Part shown: piece by piece, positions 53,032 through 62,182 of the stretch | How the letters are laid out: every line of letters starts with the position of its first letter | Numbering within the stretch: the stretch's first letter is position 1 | Assembly: GCF_001646865.1 (NCBI RefSeq) | Contig: NZ_LRRB01000001.1 | Location: forward strand, 1-64,000 | From: Aldersonia kunmingensis | GTDB lineage: Bacteria; Actinomycetota; Actinomycetes; Mycobacteriales; Mycobacteriaceae | Direction: 5' to 3' | DNA: 64,000 nt | Made by a program: the position numbers and the translations under genes | The notes under the pieces: model-generated | Databases searched by the model: none | Told to the model about the DNA's origin: nothing | Seen by the model: only the letters and a program-made list of their open reading frames with translations

Positions 53032-54767
53032 GCACCGCTACCGGATTCCGCTGGCTCGTCATCCCCGACGAGAACACGGCCGAGCCGAGCCGCGACCTCG
53101 TTGGCGGCAAGGCGTGGAGCCTGTGGCGCATGCGGTCGCTCGGCCTGCGGGTGCCGCCGGCCTTCGTCGTCACCACCGATGCCTGCGCGGCCTACTTTGC
53201 CAACGGCGGTCTGCCCGAAGGTCTGGCCGACGAACTGGAGACCGGAATCCGTTTGCTGGAGAGCCAACTCGGTCGCACCTTCGGCGGGACCCGACGGCCC
53301 CTGCTCGTATCGGTACGATCCGGAGCAGCGATAAGCATGCCCGGCATGATGGACACCATCCTCGACCTCGGCTGTAACGACGAGGTCGAAACGGCGCTGG
53401 CGGCCGAGAGCGGGGACCCCGAGTTTGCCGCCGAGGTGCACCGCCGATTCACCGGCTTCTACGGCCGCCTCGTGCTGGGTTGCACCGAGGATCTCGAGGA
53501 TCTGCCCGATACCGCATCGGTCCGGGCCGCGATTTCGGCCGATACCGGGGACAGCGTCCCCGCCGATCCGTGGGCGCAGCTGCGTTCCGCTGTCGCCGCG
53601 GTTTTCCAGTCGAGTCGGTCCCGGCGGGCCATTGCCTACCGCAAGCACTACGGGATCCCCGAGGATCTGGGGACGGCGGTCACGATTCAGGCGATGGTGT
53701 TCGGCAACCTCGACGATGACTCCGGCACCGGGGTGCTGTTCACCCGCAACCCGGTCGACGGTACTCGCGAGCCCTACGGTGAGTACCTGCAGCGCGGGCA
53801 GGGCGAGGACGTTGTGTCGGGCCGGGTCACACCGAAACCGTTGTCCGACTTGGAAAGTCGCTGGCCCTCCGTACATGCGGAACTACTCGCAGCGGCCGAG
53901 TGCCTCGACCGCGAGGGCCGTGACGCACAGGATATCGAGTTCACCGTGCAGAGCGGCGAGTTGTTCCTGCTGCAGTCCCGCGCGGCGAAGCGCACCGCCC
54001 GCGCCGCGGTGCGTATCGCAGTCGAACTTGTCGATGAAGGCGTCCTCCAACCCGACGAGGCACTGAGCCGGGTCACCGCCGAGCAGATCCGGACCTTGCT
54101 TCGGCCGGAGATTGCCGCCGGTGCTGCCGACGGCGCGGAGGTTCTCGTGTCCGGCGTTGCCGCCAGCCCGGGTGTTGCCACCGGAGTCGTAGTTGACACT
54201 CCCGAAGCGGCACAGGCGAATCCGGGATGCATTCTGGTCCGCAAGTCCACCAGTCCGGACGACGTGCACGGCATGATTGCCGCCGCCGCAGTCGTCACCG
54301 AGCAGGGTGGCGCCACCTCACATGCGGCCGTAGTCAGCCGGGCACTCGACACTCCCTGCATCGTCGGTTGCGGCAGTGGCACCGTCGAGAGTCTGGTCGG
54401 TCGCGTCGTCACCGTCGATGCGACCACCGGCAACGTCTACGCCGGGGAACTGCCGACCTCGGCCGTCGACGAGAGCGAGGACGAGGACCTGCGCCGCCTC
54501 ACCGAATGGGCCGAGTGCCGCGCACCGCTCCAGGTGGGGACCGCCATTGCCATCGAACCGATCTTCGACGCGGACACCGGCTCCGCGGGGGATCTCGGTG
54601 AACAACTGCCCGAGATCCCACGCGGTACCAAAACCGTTCGTGGCGCGGTGTTCTGCGCCCCGGACGGCGTGCGTGCCGCGCTCGACGCGGGCGTCGAAGC
54701 CATCGTCGCCAGCCACCGGTTGCCGGTGTTGCTTGCCGCCATCGCACACCAGAGGAGAAGCGCATGA
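53028..54767 (+). CDS. PPDK-like ATP-grasp and swivel protein lacking the PEP/pyruvate barrel
   Basis: This protein has 579 residues, against about 880 for pyruvate phosphate dikinase. The N-terminal nucleotide-binding domain is complete: LVGGKAWSLWRMRSLGLRVP, SVRSGAAISMPGMMDT, LFTRNPVDG and DIEFTVQSGELFLLQSR. The swivel domain (from about 385) has EQGGATSHAAVVSRA with His432 as the phospho-acceptor. The C-terminal TIM barrel that binds PEP or pyruvate is absent, replaced by about 100 short residues. It should make a phosphohistidine from ATP and pass phosphate to something else. Mycobacteria have a similarly short PpdK of unknown role. Confidence 0.88.
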   Translation: MSTATGFRWLVIPDENTAEPSRDLVGGKAWSLWRMRSLGLRVPPAFVVTTDACAAYFANGGLPEGLADELETGIRLLESQLGRTFGGTRRPLLVSVRSGAAISMPGMMDTILDLGCNDEVETALAAESGDPEFAAEVHRRFTGFYGRLVLGCTEDLEDLPDTASVRAAISADTGDSVPADPWAQLRSAVAAVFQSSRSRRAIAYRKHYGIPEDLGTAVTIQAMVFGNLDDDSGTGVLFTRNPVDGTREPYGEYLQRGQGEDVVSGRVTPKPLSDLESRWPSVHAELLAAAECLDREGRDAQDIEFTVQSGELFLLQSRAAKRTARAAVRIAVELVDEGVLQPDEALSRVTAEQIRTLLRPEIAAGAADGAEVLVSGVAASPGVATGVVVDTPEAAQANPGCILVRKSTSPDDVHGMIAAAAVVTEQGGATSHAAVVSRALDTPCIVGCGSGTVESLVGRVVTVDATTGNVYAGELPTSAVDESEDEDLRRLTEWAECRAPLQVGTAIAIEPIFDADTGSAGDLGEQLPEIPRGTKTVRGAVFCAPDGVRAALDAGVEAIVASHRLPVLLAAIAHQRRSA

Positions 54768-55315
54768 CGACGTCGGAGCGGGTGACCCATCGCGAGGTGC
54801 GGGAAATTCTGCGCACCTTCCAGGAGTCCGGGTGGGCCTCGATGACCCTCGAACTCGACGGGATGCGCGTCACGGTGGGCAAGGACGGGCCTCCGGCAGC
54901 GGCAGGCCAACCGGCCCTTGTGGCCTCGGCGCCTGCGCCTGCGCCACCTGCGCCCGCTGCACCAAAGGCAGTGGCTGCACCGGAGGCTCCTCAGGCGCCC
55001 GCACCGGAACCGGTCAAGGCCGAGGCTACGGTTCCGGCGGCTCCGGCCGGCGTCGTCGACACCGCCGGCGCCATCGAAGTGAAAAGTCCCACCATCGGGG
55101 CGTTCTGGGTGGCACCAAGCCCGGGCGAGCCGCCGTTCGTACAGGTCGGACAGACCGTCGAAGCGGGCCAGCAGCTGGCGATCGTCGAGGTCATGAAGCT
55201 GATGAGTCCCGTGCTCGCACCGCAGGCGGGTGAGATCGTGCAGATCTGCGCCGCGAATGCCGGCCTGGTCGAATTCGATCAGTTGCTGTTCCTGATCAGG
55301 CCGACCGATGGCTAG
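54764..55315 (+). CDS. Biotin carboxyl carrier protein
   Basis: This 183-residue protein has an N-terminal helical portion, an Ala/Pro-rich linker (about 45-90) and a biotinyl domain with the lysine motif EVMKLM (Lys145). An AccB-type thumb precedes it (GAFWVAPSPGEPPFVQVGQT). ATG 54764 overlaps the PPDK-like stop. It carries CO2 between the carboxylase and carboxyltransferase encoded next. The architecture is that of E. coli AccB rather than a fused actinobacterial AccA. Confidence 0.92.
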   Translation: MTTSERVTHREVREILRTFQESGWASMTLELDGMRVTVGKDGPPAAAGQPALVASAPAPAPPAPAAPKAVAAPEAPQAPAPEPVKAEATVPAAPAGVVDTAGAIEVKSPTIGAFWVAPSPGEPPFVQVGQTVEAGQQLAIVEVMKLMSPVLAPQAGEIVQICAANAGLVEFDQLLFLIRPTDG

Positions 55316-56717
55316 CCCGTCGACCCTGACCGTCGAGGCGCCACGTCGGACGCCACTGCGACGAGTGCTCATCGCGAACCGCGGGGAGATCGCCGTGCGA
55401 GTGATCAAAGCGTGCCGCGTCCTCGGCATTGAAACGGTCGCGGTGACGTCGATCGTCGACCGGGACGGACTCGCGGCTCGGCTGGCCGATCGCGCCCTGT
55501 GCATCGGCCCGGCGCCAGCGGGGCAGAGCTATCTGTCGATCCCGGCAGTGATCAGCGCCGCCCTCGGCGCCGGCTGCGATGCGGTGCATCCGGGTTACGG
55601 GTTCCTTTCGGAGAACCCGGAATTCGCCGCCACCTGCGTGGACGAGGGACTGATCTTCGTCGGGCCGCGCCCGGATGCGGTCGCGCAGGCCGGCGACAAG
55701 GCCCGCGCTCGTGAGCTCGCCCGCTCGGCAGGCATCCCGGTGCTGTCGGGCTCGCCGATTCTCGAATCGGTCGACGCGGCGGTCGCCGCGGCGAACGAAC
55801 TTGGCTACCCGGTCCTGGTCAAGGCCGCCGCCGGCGGCGGCGGTCGGGGCATGTCGGTGATCGAGAACGAGGCCGAACTGCGGGCGCGCTGGTCCCCGGC
55901 CGCGGCCGAGGCACAGTCCGCCTTCGGTGACGGACGGCTCTACGTCGAACGGTTCATCCGCAGCGCCAGGCACATCGAGGTTCAGGTGCTCGGCGACAAA
56001 TACGGCTCGGTCATCCACCTCGGAGAGCGGGACTGCACCCTGCAACGGCGGCACCAGAAGGTGGTGGAGGAGTCTCCGGCTCCCAACCTGCCCGAGGAAA
56101 TTCGCCAGCACATCCGCCGCAGCGGCGTTGCGTTCGCCGAGGCTCTCGGCCTCGACAGCGCCGGGACCGTCGAATTCATCTACGACGCAGACACTCACGA
56201 GTTCGCGTTTCTCGAGTTCAACGCCCGAATCCAGGTGGAGCACCCGGTGACCGAGATGGTGACCGGTGTGGACCTCGTCGTCGAGCAACTGCGTTCGGCG
56301 GCCGGTGAACCGCTTCGGCTCACCCAGGACGACATCGAACTGAGCGGGCACGCCATCGAGGTTCGGATCACCACCGAAGACCCGGCGCGCGGCTTCCTTC
56401 CGAATCCGGGAACGGTGGAGACCTGGGATCCCCCAGAGGGCGAAGGGATCCGTGTGGACAGCCACTGCGAACCCGGATACGTCGTCACCCCGTATTACGA
56501 CTCCCTGCTGGCCAAGATCGTGGCGCACGGTCCCGACCGTGACGTCGCAGCGGATCGCATGGCCGCAGCGCTTAGCCGACTGGGGGTTACCGGAGTACCC
56601 ACCACCGCCGATTTCGCCCGAGTTGCGTTGGACCATCCGGATTTCCGGGCCGGCACAGTCACGACCGACTGGATTGCCGCCCGGGGGCTCCCCGATTACC
56701 TGGAGAAGATCTCATGA
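55308..56717 (+). CDS. Biotin carboxylase
   Basis: This 469-residue ATP-grasp enzyme carboxylates biotin using bicarbonate and ATP. Motifs are RVLIANRGEIAVRVIKACR, the glycine loop GGGGRGMSV, the EHPVTEMVTGVDLV block and the metal site EFNARIQVEHP. It overlaps the carrier gene by 8 bases. Free-standing subunits for carrier, carboxylase and transferase are unlike the usual fused actinobacterial acyl-CoA carboxylases, which suggests a dedicated carboxylase complex. Confidence 0.95.
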   Translation: MASPSTLTVEAPRRTPLRRVLIANRGEIAVRVIKACRVLGIETVAVTSIVDRDGLAARLADRALCIGPAPAGQSYLSIPAVISAALGAGCDAVHPGYGFLSENPEFAATCVDEGLIFVGPRPDAVAQAGDKARARELARSAGIPVLSGSPILESVDAAVAAANELGYPVLVKAAAGGGGRGMSVIENEAELRARWSPAAAEAQSAFGDGRLYVERFIRSARHIEVQVLGDKYGSVIHLGERDCTLQRRHQKVVEESPAPNLPEEIRQHIRRSGVAFAEALGLDSAGTVEFIYDADTHEFAFLEFNARIQVEHPVTEMVTGVDLVVEQLRSAAGEPLRLTQDDIELSGHAIEVRITTEDPARGFLPNPGTVETWDPPEGEGIRVDSHCEPGYVVTPYYDSLLAKIVAHGPDRDVAADRMAAALSRLGVTGVPTTADFARVALDHPDFRAGTVTTDWIAARGLPDYLEKIS

Positions 56718-58213
56718 GTTTCCTCGACAGCGCTCCCCGCAATCCCGACGGCAGTCGGCGCAAGATCGACATCGTCGACCAGACACTGCGAGACGGCCCC
56801 CAGAGCTGGTGGGGGATGCGGCTGCGCAAGGACATGGGCCTGCCTATGGCCGGCGAGCTGGACCGCACCGGCTTCCACACGATCGACCTAGCGGGCAGCT
56901 CGATCTTCGAGGTGCTTGTGCGGCACTGCAAGGAAGATCCGTGGGATCAGCTGATCTCGCTGTCGAAGGCGATGCCGGATACGACGGTCCGGGCGGGAAC
57001 CCGCAGCAACGGCATCGTGACGTTCGGTCTCACTGCCGACAGTGTGATGGACCTGTGGGTGCAGCGACTGTGCGCACACGGCATCGGCAGTTTCTGGATC
57101 TACGACGGCCTGTTCAACATCGACAAGATCGGCCGCCTGGTCAAGACCGTGCAGGCCGAGGGCGCAAAAGCCTTGCCCTGCATCCTCTATGCGGACACGC
57201 CCTACCACACCGACGAGTACTACGCGGACCGTACCCGCGAGCTCGTCGGGCTGGGCGCGGACGGAATCGAACTCGAGGACGCGGCGGGCCTGTTGACCCC
57301 CGAGCGCACCCGCTCGCTCATCGCGGCGATCAAGGGTGCGGCCGGAGACCTGCCCGTGGAGGTGCATTTCCACAGCAACAACGCGCTCGCGCCGATGAAC
57401 TACCTCGAAGCCGTGTTCGCGGGTGCGGATCGCGTGCACAGCGCGAGCCGCCCGCTTGCCGCCGGTGTTTCGCTGCCCTCGACAGAGAACACGGTGGCGA
57501 ACCTGCGCTACGCGGGATTCGATGTGGACATTGACGACTCCCGCTTCGCCGCGGTCGAGGAGCACCTGCTCCGCGTCGCCGAGTACGACAACCTGCCCGT
57601 CGGCCAGCCGGCCGAGTTTTCCCTGTTCCAGTATCGCCACCAACTTCCCGGAGGGATGGCCGGCACGTTCAAGGCGCAGCTGAAGGACCGCGGAATGGAA
57701 GACCGTTTCGAGGAGGTCCTGGACGAAATGTCGCGGGTGCGAGAGGAACTCGGCTACCCGGTCATGGCCACGCCGTTCTCCCAGCTGGTCGGTACGCAGG
57801 CGGTGCTGAATGTCGTGACGGGATCGCGGTATTCGGTGGTGCCGGACGAGGTGATGATCTACTCGAACGGCTTCTACGGCACACCCGTCGCGCCGATGGA
57901 TCCGAACGTGCTCGACACCATCATGAGCTCGCCGAAGGCGAAGAGCTACGAGAACTGGGAGCCGCCGCAGCCGAGCCTGGACGAACTGCGGAAGAAGTTC
58001 GGTGAGTCGATCAGCGACGACGAGTTGCTGCTGCGGCTGCTGGTGCCCGAGAACGATATCGACGTCATGCGTGCGACCCCGCAGCGCAACCGCGACTTCG
58101 CCCCGACTAGCACGCAGATGCGCTACATCCGGGAACTGGTCGAGACATCCGTGGGCGCCTACCTGCACATCGAGGCGGACGACTTCTCGCTGACGCTCGA
58201 AGGCGAGCACTGA
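56714..58213 (+). CDS. Pyruvate-carboxylase-type carboxyltransferase subunit (PycB/OadA-like)
   Basis: This 499-residue HMG-lyase-type TIM barrel has VDQTLRDGPQSWWGMRLRKD (metal Asp and Gln kept), KEDPWDQL, TRSNGIV (substrate Arg region), and the metal histidines EVHFHSNNA (His218 and His220). The lysine carbamylated in pyruvate carboxylase (KDMAG) is Glu188 here (LEDAAGLLTP), and the TSQP loop reads RPLAAGVSLPSTE. The acceptor may therefore not be pyruvate. It overlaps the neighbours on both sides. It would transfer CO2 from biotin to an enolisable acceptor such as a ketone. Confidence 0.88.
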   Translation: MSFLDSAPRNPDGSRRKIDIVDQTLRDGPQSWWGMRLRKDMGLPMAGELDRTGFHTIDLAGSSIFEVLVRHCKEDPWDQLISLSKAMPDTTVRAGTRSNGIVTFGLTADSVMDLWVQRLCAHGIGSFWIYDGLFNIDKIGRLVKTVQAEGAKALPCILYADTPYHTDEYYADRTRELVGLGADGIELEDAAGLLTPERTRSLIAAIKGAAGDLPVEVHFHSNNALAPMNYLEAVFAGADRVHSASRPLAAGVSLPSTENTVANLRYAGFDVDIDDSRFAAVEEHLLRVAEYDNLPVGQPAEFSLFQYRHQLPGGMAGTFKAQLKDRGMEDRFEEVLDEMSRVREELGYPVMATPFSQLVGTQAVLNVVTGSRYSVVPDEVMIYSNGFYGTPVAPMDPNVLDTIMSSPKAKSYENWEPPQPSLDELRKKFGESISDDELLLRLLVPENDIDVMRATPQRNRDFAPTSTQMRYIRELVETSVGAYLHIEADDFSLTLEGEH

Positions 58214-58626
58214 TGAGCGAGCTGGGGGTCGGGCGGCCGACCAAACGGCGGGCCGGGTCCGCAGTCGGCGGACTGCCCGTCGCCGATTCCCGGCCGGTTC
58301 TCGACGGTGACGCGGTGCTCGGTTCGCGCTGCACGCTGTGCCGATACGCCAGCGCGCAACGGAATCTGCCGTGGTGCCCCGTGTGCTATGGCGAACTCGA
58401 GCCCGCCCGCTTCCCTCGCACCGGCAGGACCTGGTCGTCGACCGTGGTCGCGATTCCCGTTGGTACGCGCAAGCCACCGTTCGGGCTGGCGTACGTCGAC
58501 CTCGACGATGGCCCCAGAGTTCTTGTCCACCTCGACAAACCAGCGGTACTCGAACTCGGTGCACGAGTGCAGATCAGCGGGACGGACGACGGTGACCTCG
58601 TCGCCGGCGCGGAGGTGCAGCGATGA
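58213..58626 (+). CDS. DUF35 zinc-ribbon/OB-fold protein
   Basis: This 137-residue protein has an N-terminal zinc ribbon (CTLCRYASAQRNLPWCPVCY) and an OB-fold (TWSSTVVAIPVG, FGLAYVDLDDGPRVLVHL). DUF35 proteins form complexes with SCP2-type thiolases or aldolases and stabilise them. It overlaps both neighbours, the carboxyltransferase and the thiolase, with which it probably assembles. Confidence 0.9.
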   Translation: MSELGVGRPTKRRAGSAVGGLPVADSRPVLDGDAVLGSRCTLCRYASAQRNLPWCPVCYGELEPARFPRTGRTWSSTVVAIPVGTRKPPFGLAYVDLDDGPRVLVHLDKPAVLELGARVQISGTDDGDLVAGAEVQR

Positions 58627-59762
58627 AACAGGCGATGTTGTGGGGAGTCGGAACCTCGTCGTACGGCCGATTCCCCGACCAGCGGGTGGAATCACTTGCA
58701 TGGACAGCGGTGGCCGAGGCGGTCCGCGACGCCGGTATTCAGCCCGACGAAATCGACGCAATCATCGTTGGATCGGTGTTCGGGCCGCCCGGCGTTGCCA
58801 CGAGAATTCAACGCGGCCTTGGTATTCCCTCCGTGCCGATGTGGACTGTCGAGAATGCCTGCGCGAGCGGAACGGCGGCCTATCACGAGGCCGTCGAGGC
58901 GGTGCGGTACGGCCGGTTCAAGTGTGTGCTGGTGCTCGGCGTCGATCAGATGTCCACGCTGTTCTCCGGAGCCATCGTGCCCGAGGCAACCGATCCCGAA
59001 GGAGCAGCATCACTTCCGCTGCCGGGATTGTATGCGCTCCAGGCGCAGCGCTATATCGGAGAGTTTGGTGTGAGCCCAGAACAGCTCGCCGCGATCGCGG
59101 TGAAGAACAAGAGCAACGGGATGGACAATCCCCGCGCCCAGCTGCGGGACACGGTGCCGACGGTCCAGGAGGTGCTCGACTCGCGCATGATCACCGAACC
59201 CCTGACCTTCCTGCAGTGCTGCCCGACAAGTGACGGTGCCGGCGCCGCGATCGTTGGCGGCGACCGCGGCAATCGGAACGATCTGCGAATCGAGGCGTCC
59301 GCCTTGGTTTCCGGTGCGCTGTGGGATCAGCGCAGCGAGGAGGTGTGGGGATTCGCCAGCGTCGCCCGAGCCGCCGAGAAAGCGTTCGAACAGGCCGGCC
59401 GCACCCCGCAGGAAATCGACGTCCTCGAGGTGCACGACGCTTTCACCATCGGCGAAATCGTGACGCTCGAGGCACTCGGCATCGCGCCGCGCGGCAAGGG
59501 CGCCGAACTCGCGCCCTCGGGACACACCACCCGCGACGGCGTCCAGCCGGTCAACCCGAGCGGCGGACTGCTCTCCCGCGGCCATCCGCTCGGCGCGACC
59601 GGTATGGCCCAGCTCGCGGAGATCGCCTGGCAGCTGCGTGGACAAGCGGGCCCGCGGCAGGTCGCTCGGCACCGCGTCGGGCTCGTGGAGACGATGGGCG
59701 GGGGAGCGGCAGGTATGGACGGCAACGCCTGCGTTGTCACGATCCTGTCGACACAGTCGTGA
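58623..59762 (+). CDS. SCP2/lipid-transfer-type thiolase
   Basis: This 379-residue thiolase-fold enzyme has its acyl-acceptor Cys80 in VENACASGTAA. HDAFTIGEIV and NPSGGLLSRGHPLGATG supply the other catalytic loops. The usual C-terminal cysteine motif CxGGG reads MGGGAAG, with a Cys only further on (NACVV). It may be a thiolase with an altered base or a retro-aldolase as in steroid side-chain removal. The preceding DUF35 protein is the usual partner. GTGA overlap joins it to the phosphatase gene. Confidence 0.88.
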   Translation: MKQAMLWGVGTSSYGRFPDQRVESLAWTAVAEAVRDAGIQPDEIDAIIVGSVFGPPGVATRIQRGLGIPSVPMWTVENACASGTAAYHEAVEAVRYGRFKCVLVLGVDQMSTLFSGAIVPEATDPEGAASLPLPGLYALQAQRYIGEFGVSPEQLAAIAVKNKSNGMDNPRAQLRDTVPTVQEVLDSRMITEPLTFLQCCPTSDGAGAAIVGGDRGNRNDLRIEASALVSGALWDQRSEEVWGFASVARAAEKAFEQAGRTPQEIDVLEVHDAFTIGEIVTLEALGIAPRGKGAELAPSGHTTRDGVQPVNPSGGLLSRGHPLGATGMAQLAEIAWQLRGQAGPRQVARHRVGLVETMGGGAAGMDGNACVVTILSTQS

Positions 59763-60531
59763 CCGCCACCTACGCGGGGCTTCTCGGGTTCCGGGATATC
59801 GGTGGTCTCCGCACCCAGGGCGGTGGGCGAGTTCGGCGAGGAGTGCTCTTCCGCAGCGGAACGCCACAGTTCCTCGACGGCGACGCGGCACGAATACTGC
59901 TCGCCGACACCGGGATTCGGTCGACAATCGATCTTCGGCTGCCGCACGAGGTGGCGGTGGAGGGTCGAGGGCCGCTCGACCGGTTGCAAGTCCGCCACTA
60001 TCCGCACCCGTTCAGCATCGCGACATCGTTGCCGAGGATTCGGCGGTAGCGCCGATGGACGGAGACGATCCGCTCGTCGATCGGTACATGCAATACCTCG
60101 CCGAGGACGCCGCCGGCGTCGTCTCGCTGATTACTCGTCTACTGGAACCGGACACGCTCCCGGTCTTGGTGCACTGCACCGTGGGCAAGGATCGCACCGG
60201 GGTTGCGATCGCGCTGCTCCTCGACACCCTCGGAGTGCTTCGCGCGGATATCGCCGCCGACTACGCCTCGCTTCCCGATGACGTTGTCGCCTCGATGCAC
60301 CGACTGCGGCAGATGGCCTCCTACGGTGCCGCGGCAGACATCTACCCACCGGAAGCGTGGACGGCGCCCGCGGACGCGATGCAGCGCTTCCTCGCCAACG
60401 TCGACCAGCAGTACGGCGGCGCCAACTCGCTGTTGCGCGAGCACGGGGTAGGGCCGGACGCCATCCGGCGATTGACCGAATTGTTCATCGAAGACAACCA
60501 AGAGGGGAGCGCATCTCATGCGCGTCACTGA
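59759..60531 (+). pseudogene. Tyrosine/serine phosphatase, frameshifted
   Basis: The first 90 codons (GFRDIGGLRTQGGGRVRRGV, then FRSGTPQFLDGD) end at a stop at 60047-60049. The rest continues in the -1 frame: AVAPMDGDDPLVDRYMQYLA, catalytic loop VHCTVGKDRTGVAIA and a normal C-terminus. Together they make a complete protein phosphatase of the Y_phosphatase3 family (about 255 residues). One missing base around 60020-60024 (near the codons HPFSIA-DIVAEDS) would explain it. Either the gene is broken, or the base was lost in sequencing. The start GTG 59759 overlaps the thiolase stop. Confidence 0.82.
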
Positions 60532-60940
60532 AACCCGCATTATCGACGCGACGCCAGACTCAGTGTGGAAGGTCGGTGGGGACACCCCCAACGTCGCCGA
60601 TTGGATTCCCGCGCTGGAGAAGTCGCATCAGCTGGCCGATGTGCGCTACGCGACCTTCGCCAACGGTGGGGGCGAGGCGACGGAGCGAATCGTCGATCAC
60701 AATGATGCGGAGCGGAGCTACACCTACGAACTCGTCTCGGGTCCGCTGCCGTTGTCCTTCTATAAGTCGACCTTCACCGTCAACGGCCATCCGGACGGAT
60801 CAGAGGTGGTGTGGAGAGCGGAGTTCGCGGCCAGTTCCGTTGAGAGCGAAGCGGAATTGGGCGCGGCGATCGCCGACATCTATCGGTCCGCGCTGATCGA
60901 ACTTGCTGTTCGCGTCGTCGCGACCACCCTGGCGAAGTGA
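60518..60940 (+). CDS. SRPBCC/polyketide-cyclase-like protein
   Basis: This 140-residue single-domain Bet v1-fold protein begins MRVTETRIIDATPDSVWKVG, with ADWIPALEKSHQ and a terminal helix. It overlaps the phosphatase 3' end by 14 bases. The pocket may bind a lipophilic intermediate, but specific catalytic residues are not evident. GAGGGGAG lies upstream of ATG 60518. Confidence 0.8.
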   Translation: MRVTETRIIDATPDSVWKVGGDTPNVADWIPALEKSHQLADVRYATFANGGGEATERIVDHNDAERSYTYELVSGPLPLSFYKSTFTVNGHPDGSEVVWRAEFAASSVESEAELGAAIADIYRSALIELAVRVVATTLAK

Positions 60941-60949
60941 GACCGGACA

Positions 60950-62182
60950 GTGGATTTCGAGTACAGCCCTAAGGTTCGGGACCTGCAAGCACGTTTGACC
61001 GCATTCATGCAGGAACGGGTATTGCCGGCCGAGCCGATCGCAGAGAGCCAGTTGGCGACGAAACCCGACCATTGGGGAGCGCCGCCGATCGTCGCCGACC
61101 TGAAGGCGGCGGCGAAACGCGACGGGCTGTGGAATCTCTTCCTTCCTGCCCGTGAGGGCGCGGGTCCGACGAATCTCGAGTACGCGCCTCTCGCCGAACT
61201 CATGGGGTGGAGTCCGGTGATCGCGCCGGAGGTCTTCAACTGCAATCCGCCGGACACCGGCAACATGGAATTACTGCACCTCTTCGGAACCCACGAGCAG
61301 AAACAGGAATGGCTCGCGCCGCTCCTCGAGGGCGAGTTCCGCTCGTGCTTCTCGATGACCGAGCCCGATGTTGCGAGTTCGGACGCGAACAACGTGCGGC
61401 TCGAGATCGCCGATCACGGCGACGACTGGGTTCTGAACGGGCGTAAATGGTGGTCGACGGCGGCGATGCGCGATGACTGCCGGGTCGCAATGGTCATGGG
61501 CGTGACCGATCCTGATGCGCCGATAGGTAACCGGCACAGCATCGTCCTCGTCCCGATGGAAACCCCAGGTGTGAACATCGTCCGATCCACCACGGTGCTC
61601 GGGTTCGAAGACCGCCACGAGGGCGGCCACGCCGAGATCGACTTCGACAATGTTCGCGTGCCCAAGGCGAACCTCCTCGGCCCGCGCGGCAAAGGCTTCG
61701 CCGTCGCGCAGGCCCGGCTCGGGCCGGGCCGCATCCACCACTGCATGCGACTGATCGGTATGGCCGAGCGTGCGATTGCACTCATGACCGAACGCGCCCG
61801 CTCACGAATCGCCTTCGGCAAGCCACTCTCCGAGGAGGGCGTGGTTCAGGCGACCGTCGCCGGTGCCCGCATTCACCTCGACGCCGCCAGACTGCTTGTG
61901 CTGCAGGCGGCGTGGCGAATGGATGTCGAGGGAACCAAGGCGGCCCGGCACGATATCGCCGCAGCCAAGGTGATGGTGCCATTGACGGTGAAGCGAATTG
62001 TCGACGATGCGATCCAGATCTTCGGCGGCGCGGGGTTGTCACAGGACACCATCCTTCCCGTGCTGTATGCGCAGGCGAGGTACCTGCAGATCGCCGACGG
62101 CCCCGATCAGGTGCATCGGCGCGCGATTGCCCGCGCCGAATTCAACGCCACTCCGACGCTGAAAGAGGTTCGCTCGTCGTGA
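60950..62182 (+). CDS. Acyl-CoA dehydrogenase, ACAD10/11-like
   Basis: This 410-residue enzyme has the long-branch family motifs NPPDTGNMELLHLFGTHEQK, SMTEPDVASSDANNV, KWWSTAAM, RSRIAFGKPL and the ending QARYLQIADGPDQVHRR. The latter differs from classic FadE proteins and matches the ACAD10/11 type, some of which act on 4-hydroxyacyl-CoA. GTG 60950 is the likely start. Translational linkage to the next gene is by GTGA overlap. Confidence 0.92.
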   Translation: MDFEYSPKVRDLQARLTAFMQERVLPAEPIAESQLATKPDHWGAPPIVADLKAAAKRDGLWNLFLPAREGAGPTNLEYAPLAELMGWSPVIAPEVFNCNPPDTGNMELLHLFGTHEQKQEWLAPLLEGEFRSCFSMTEPDVASSDANNVRLEIADHGDDWVLNGRKWWSTAAMRDDCRVAMVMGVTDPDAPIGNRHSIVLVPMETPGVNIVRSTTVLGFEDRHEGGHAEIDFDNVRVPKANLLGPRGKGFAVAQARLGPGRIHHCMRLIGMAERAIALMTERARSRIAFGKPLSEEGVVQATVAGARIHLDAARLLVLQAAWRMDVEGTKAARHDIAAAKVMVPLTVKRIVDDAIQIFGGAGLSQDTILPVLYAQARYLQIADGPDQVHRRAIARAEFNATPTLKEVRSS

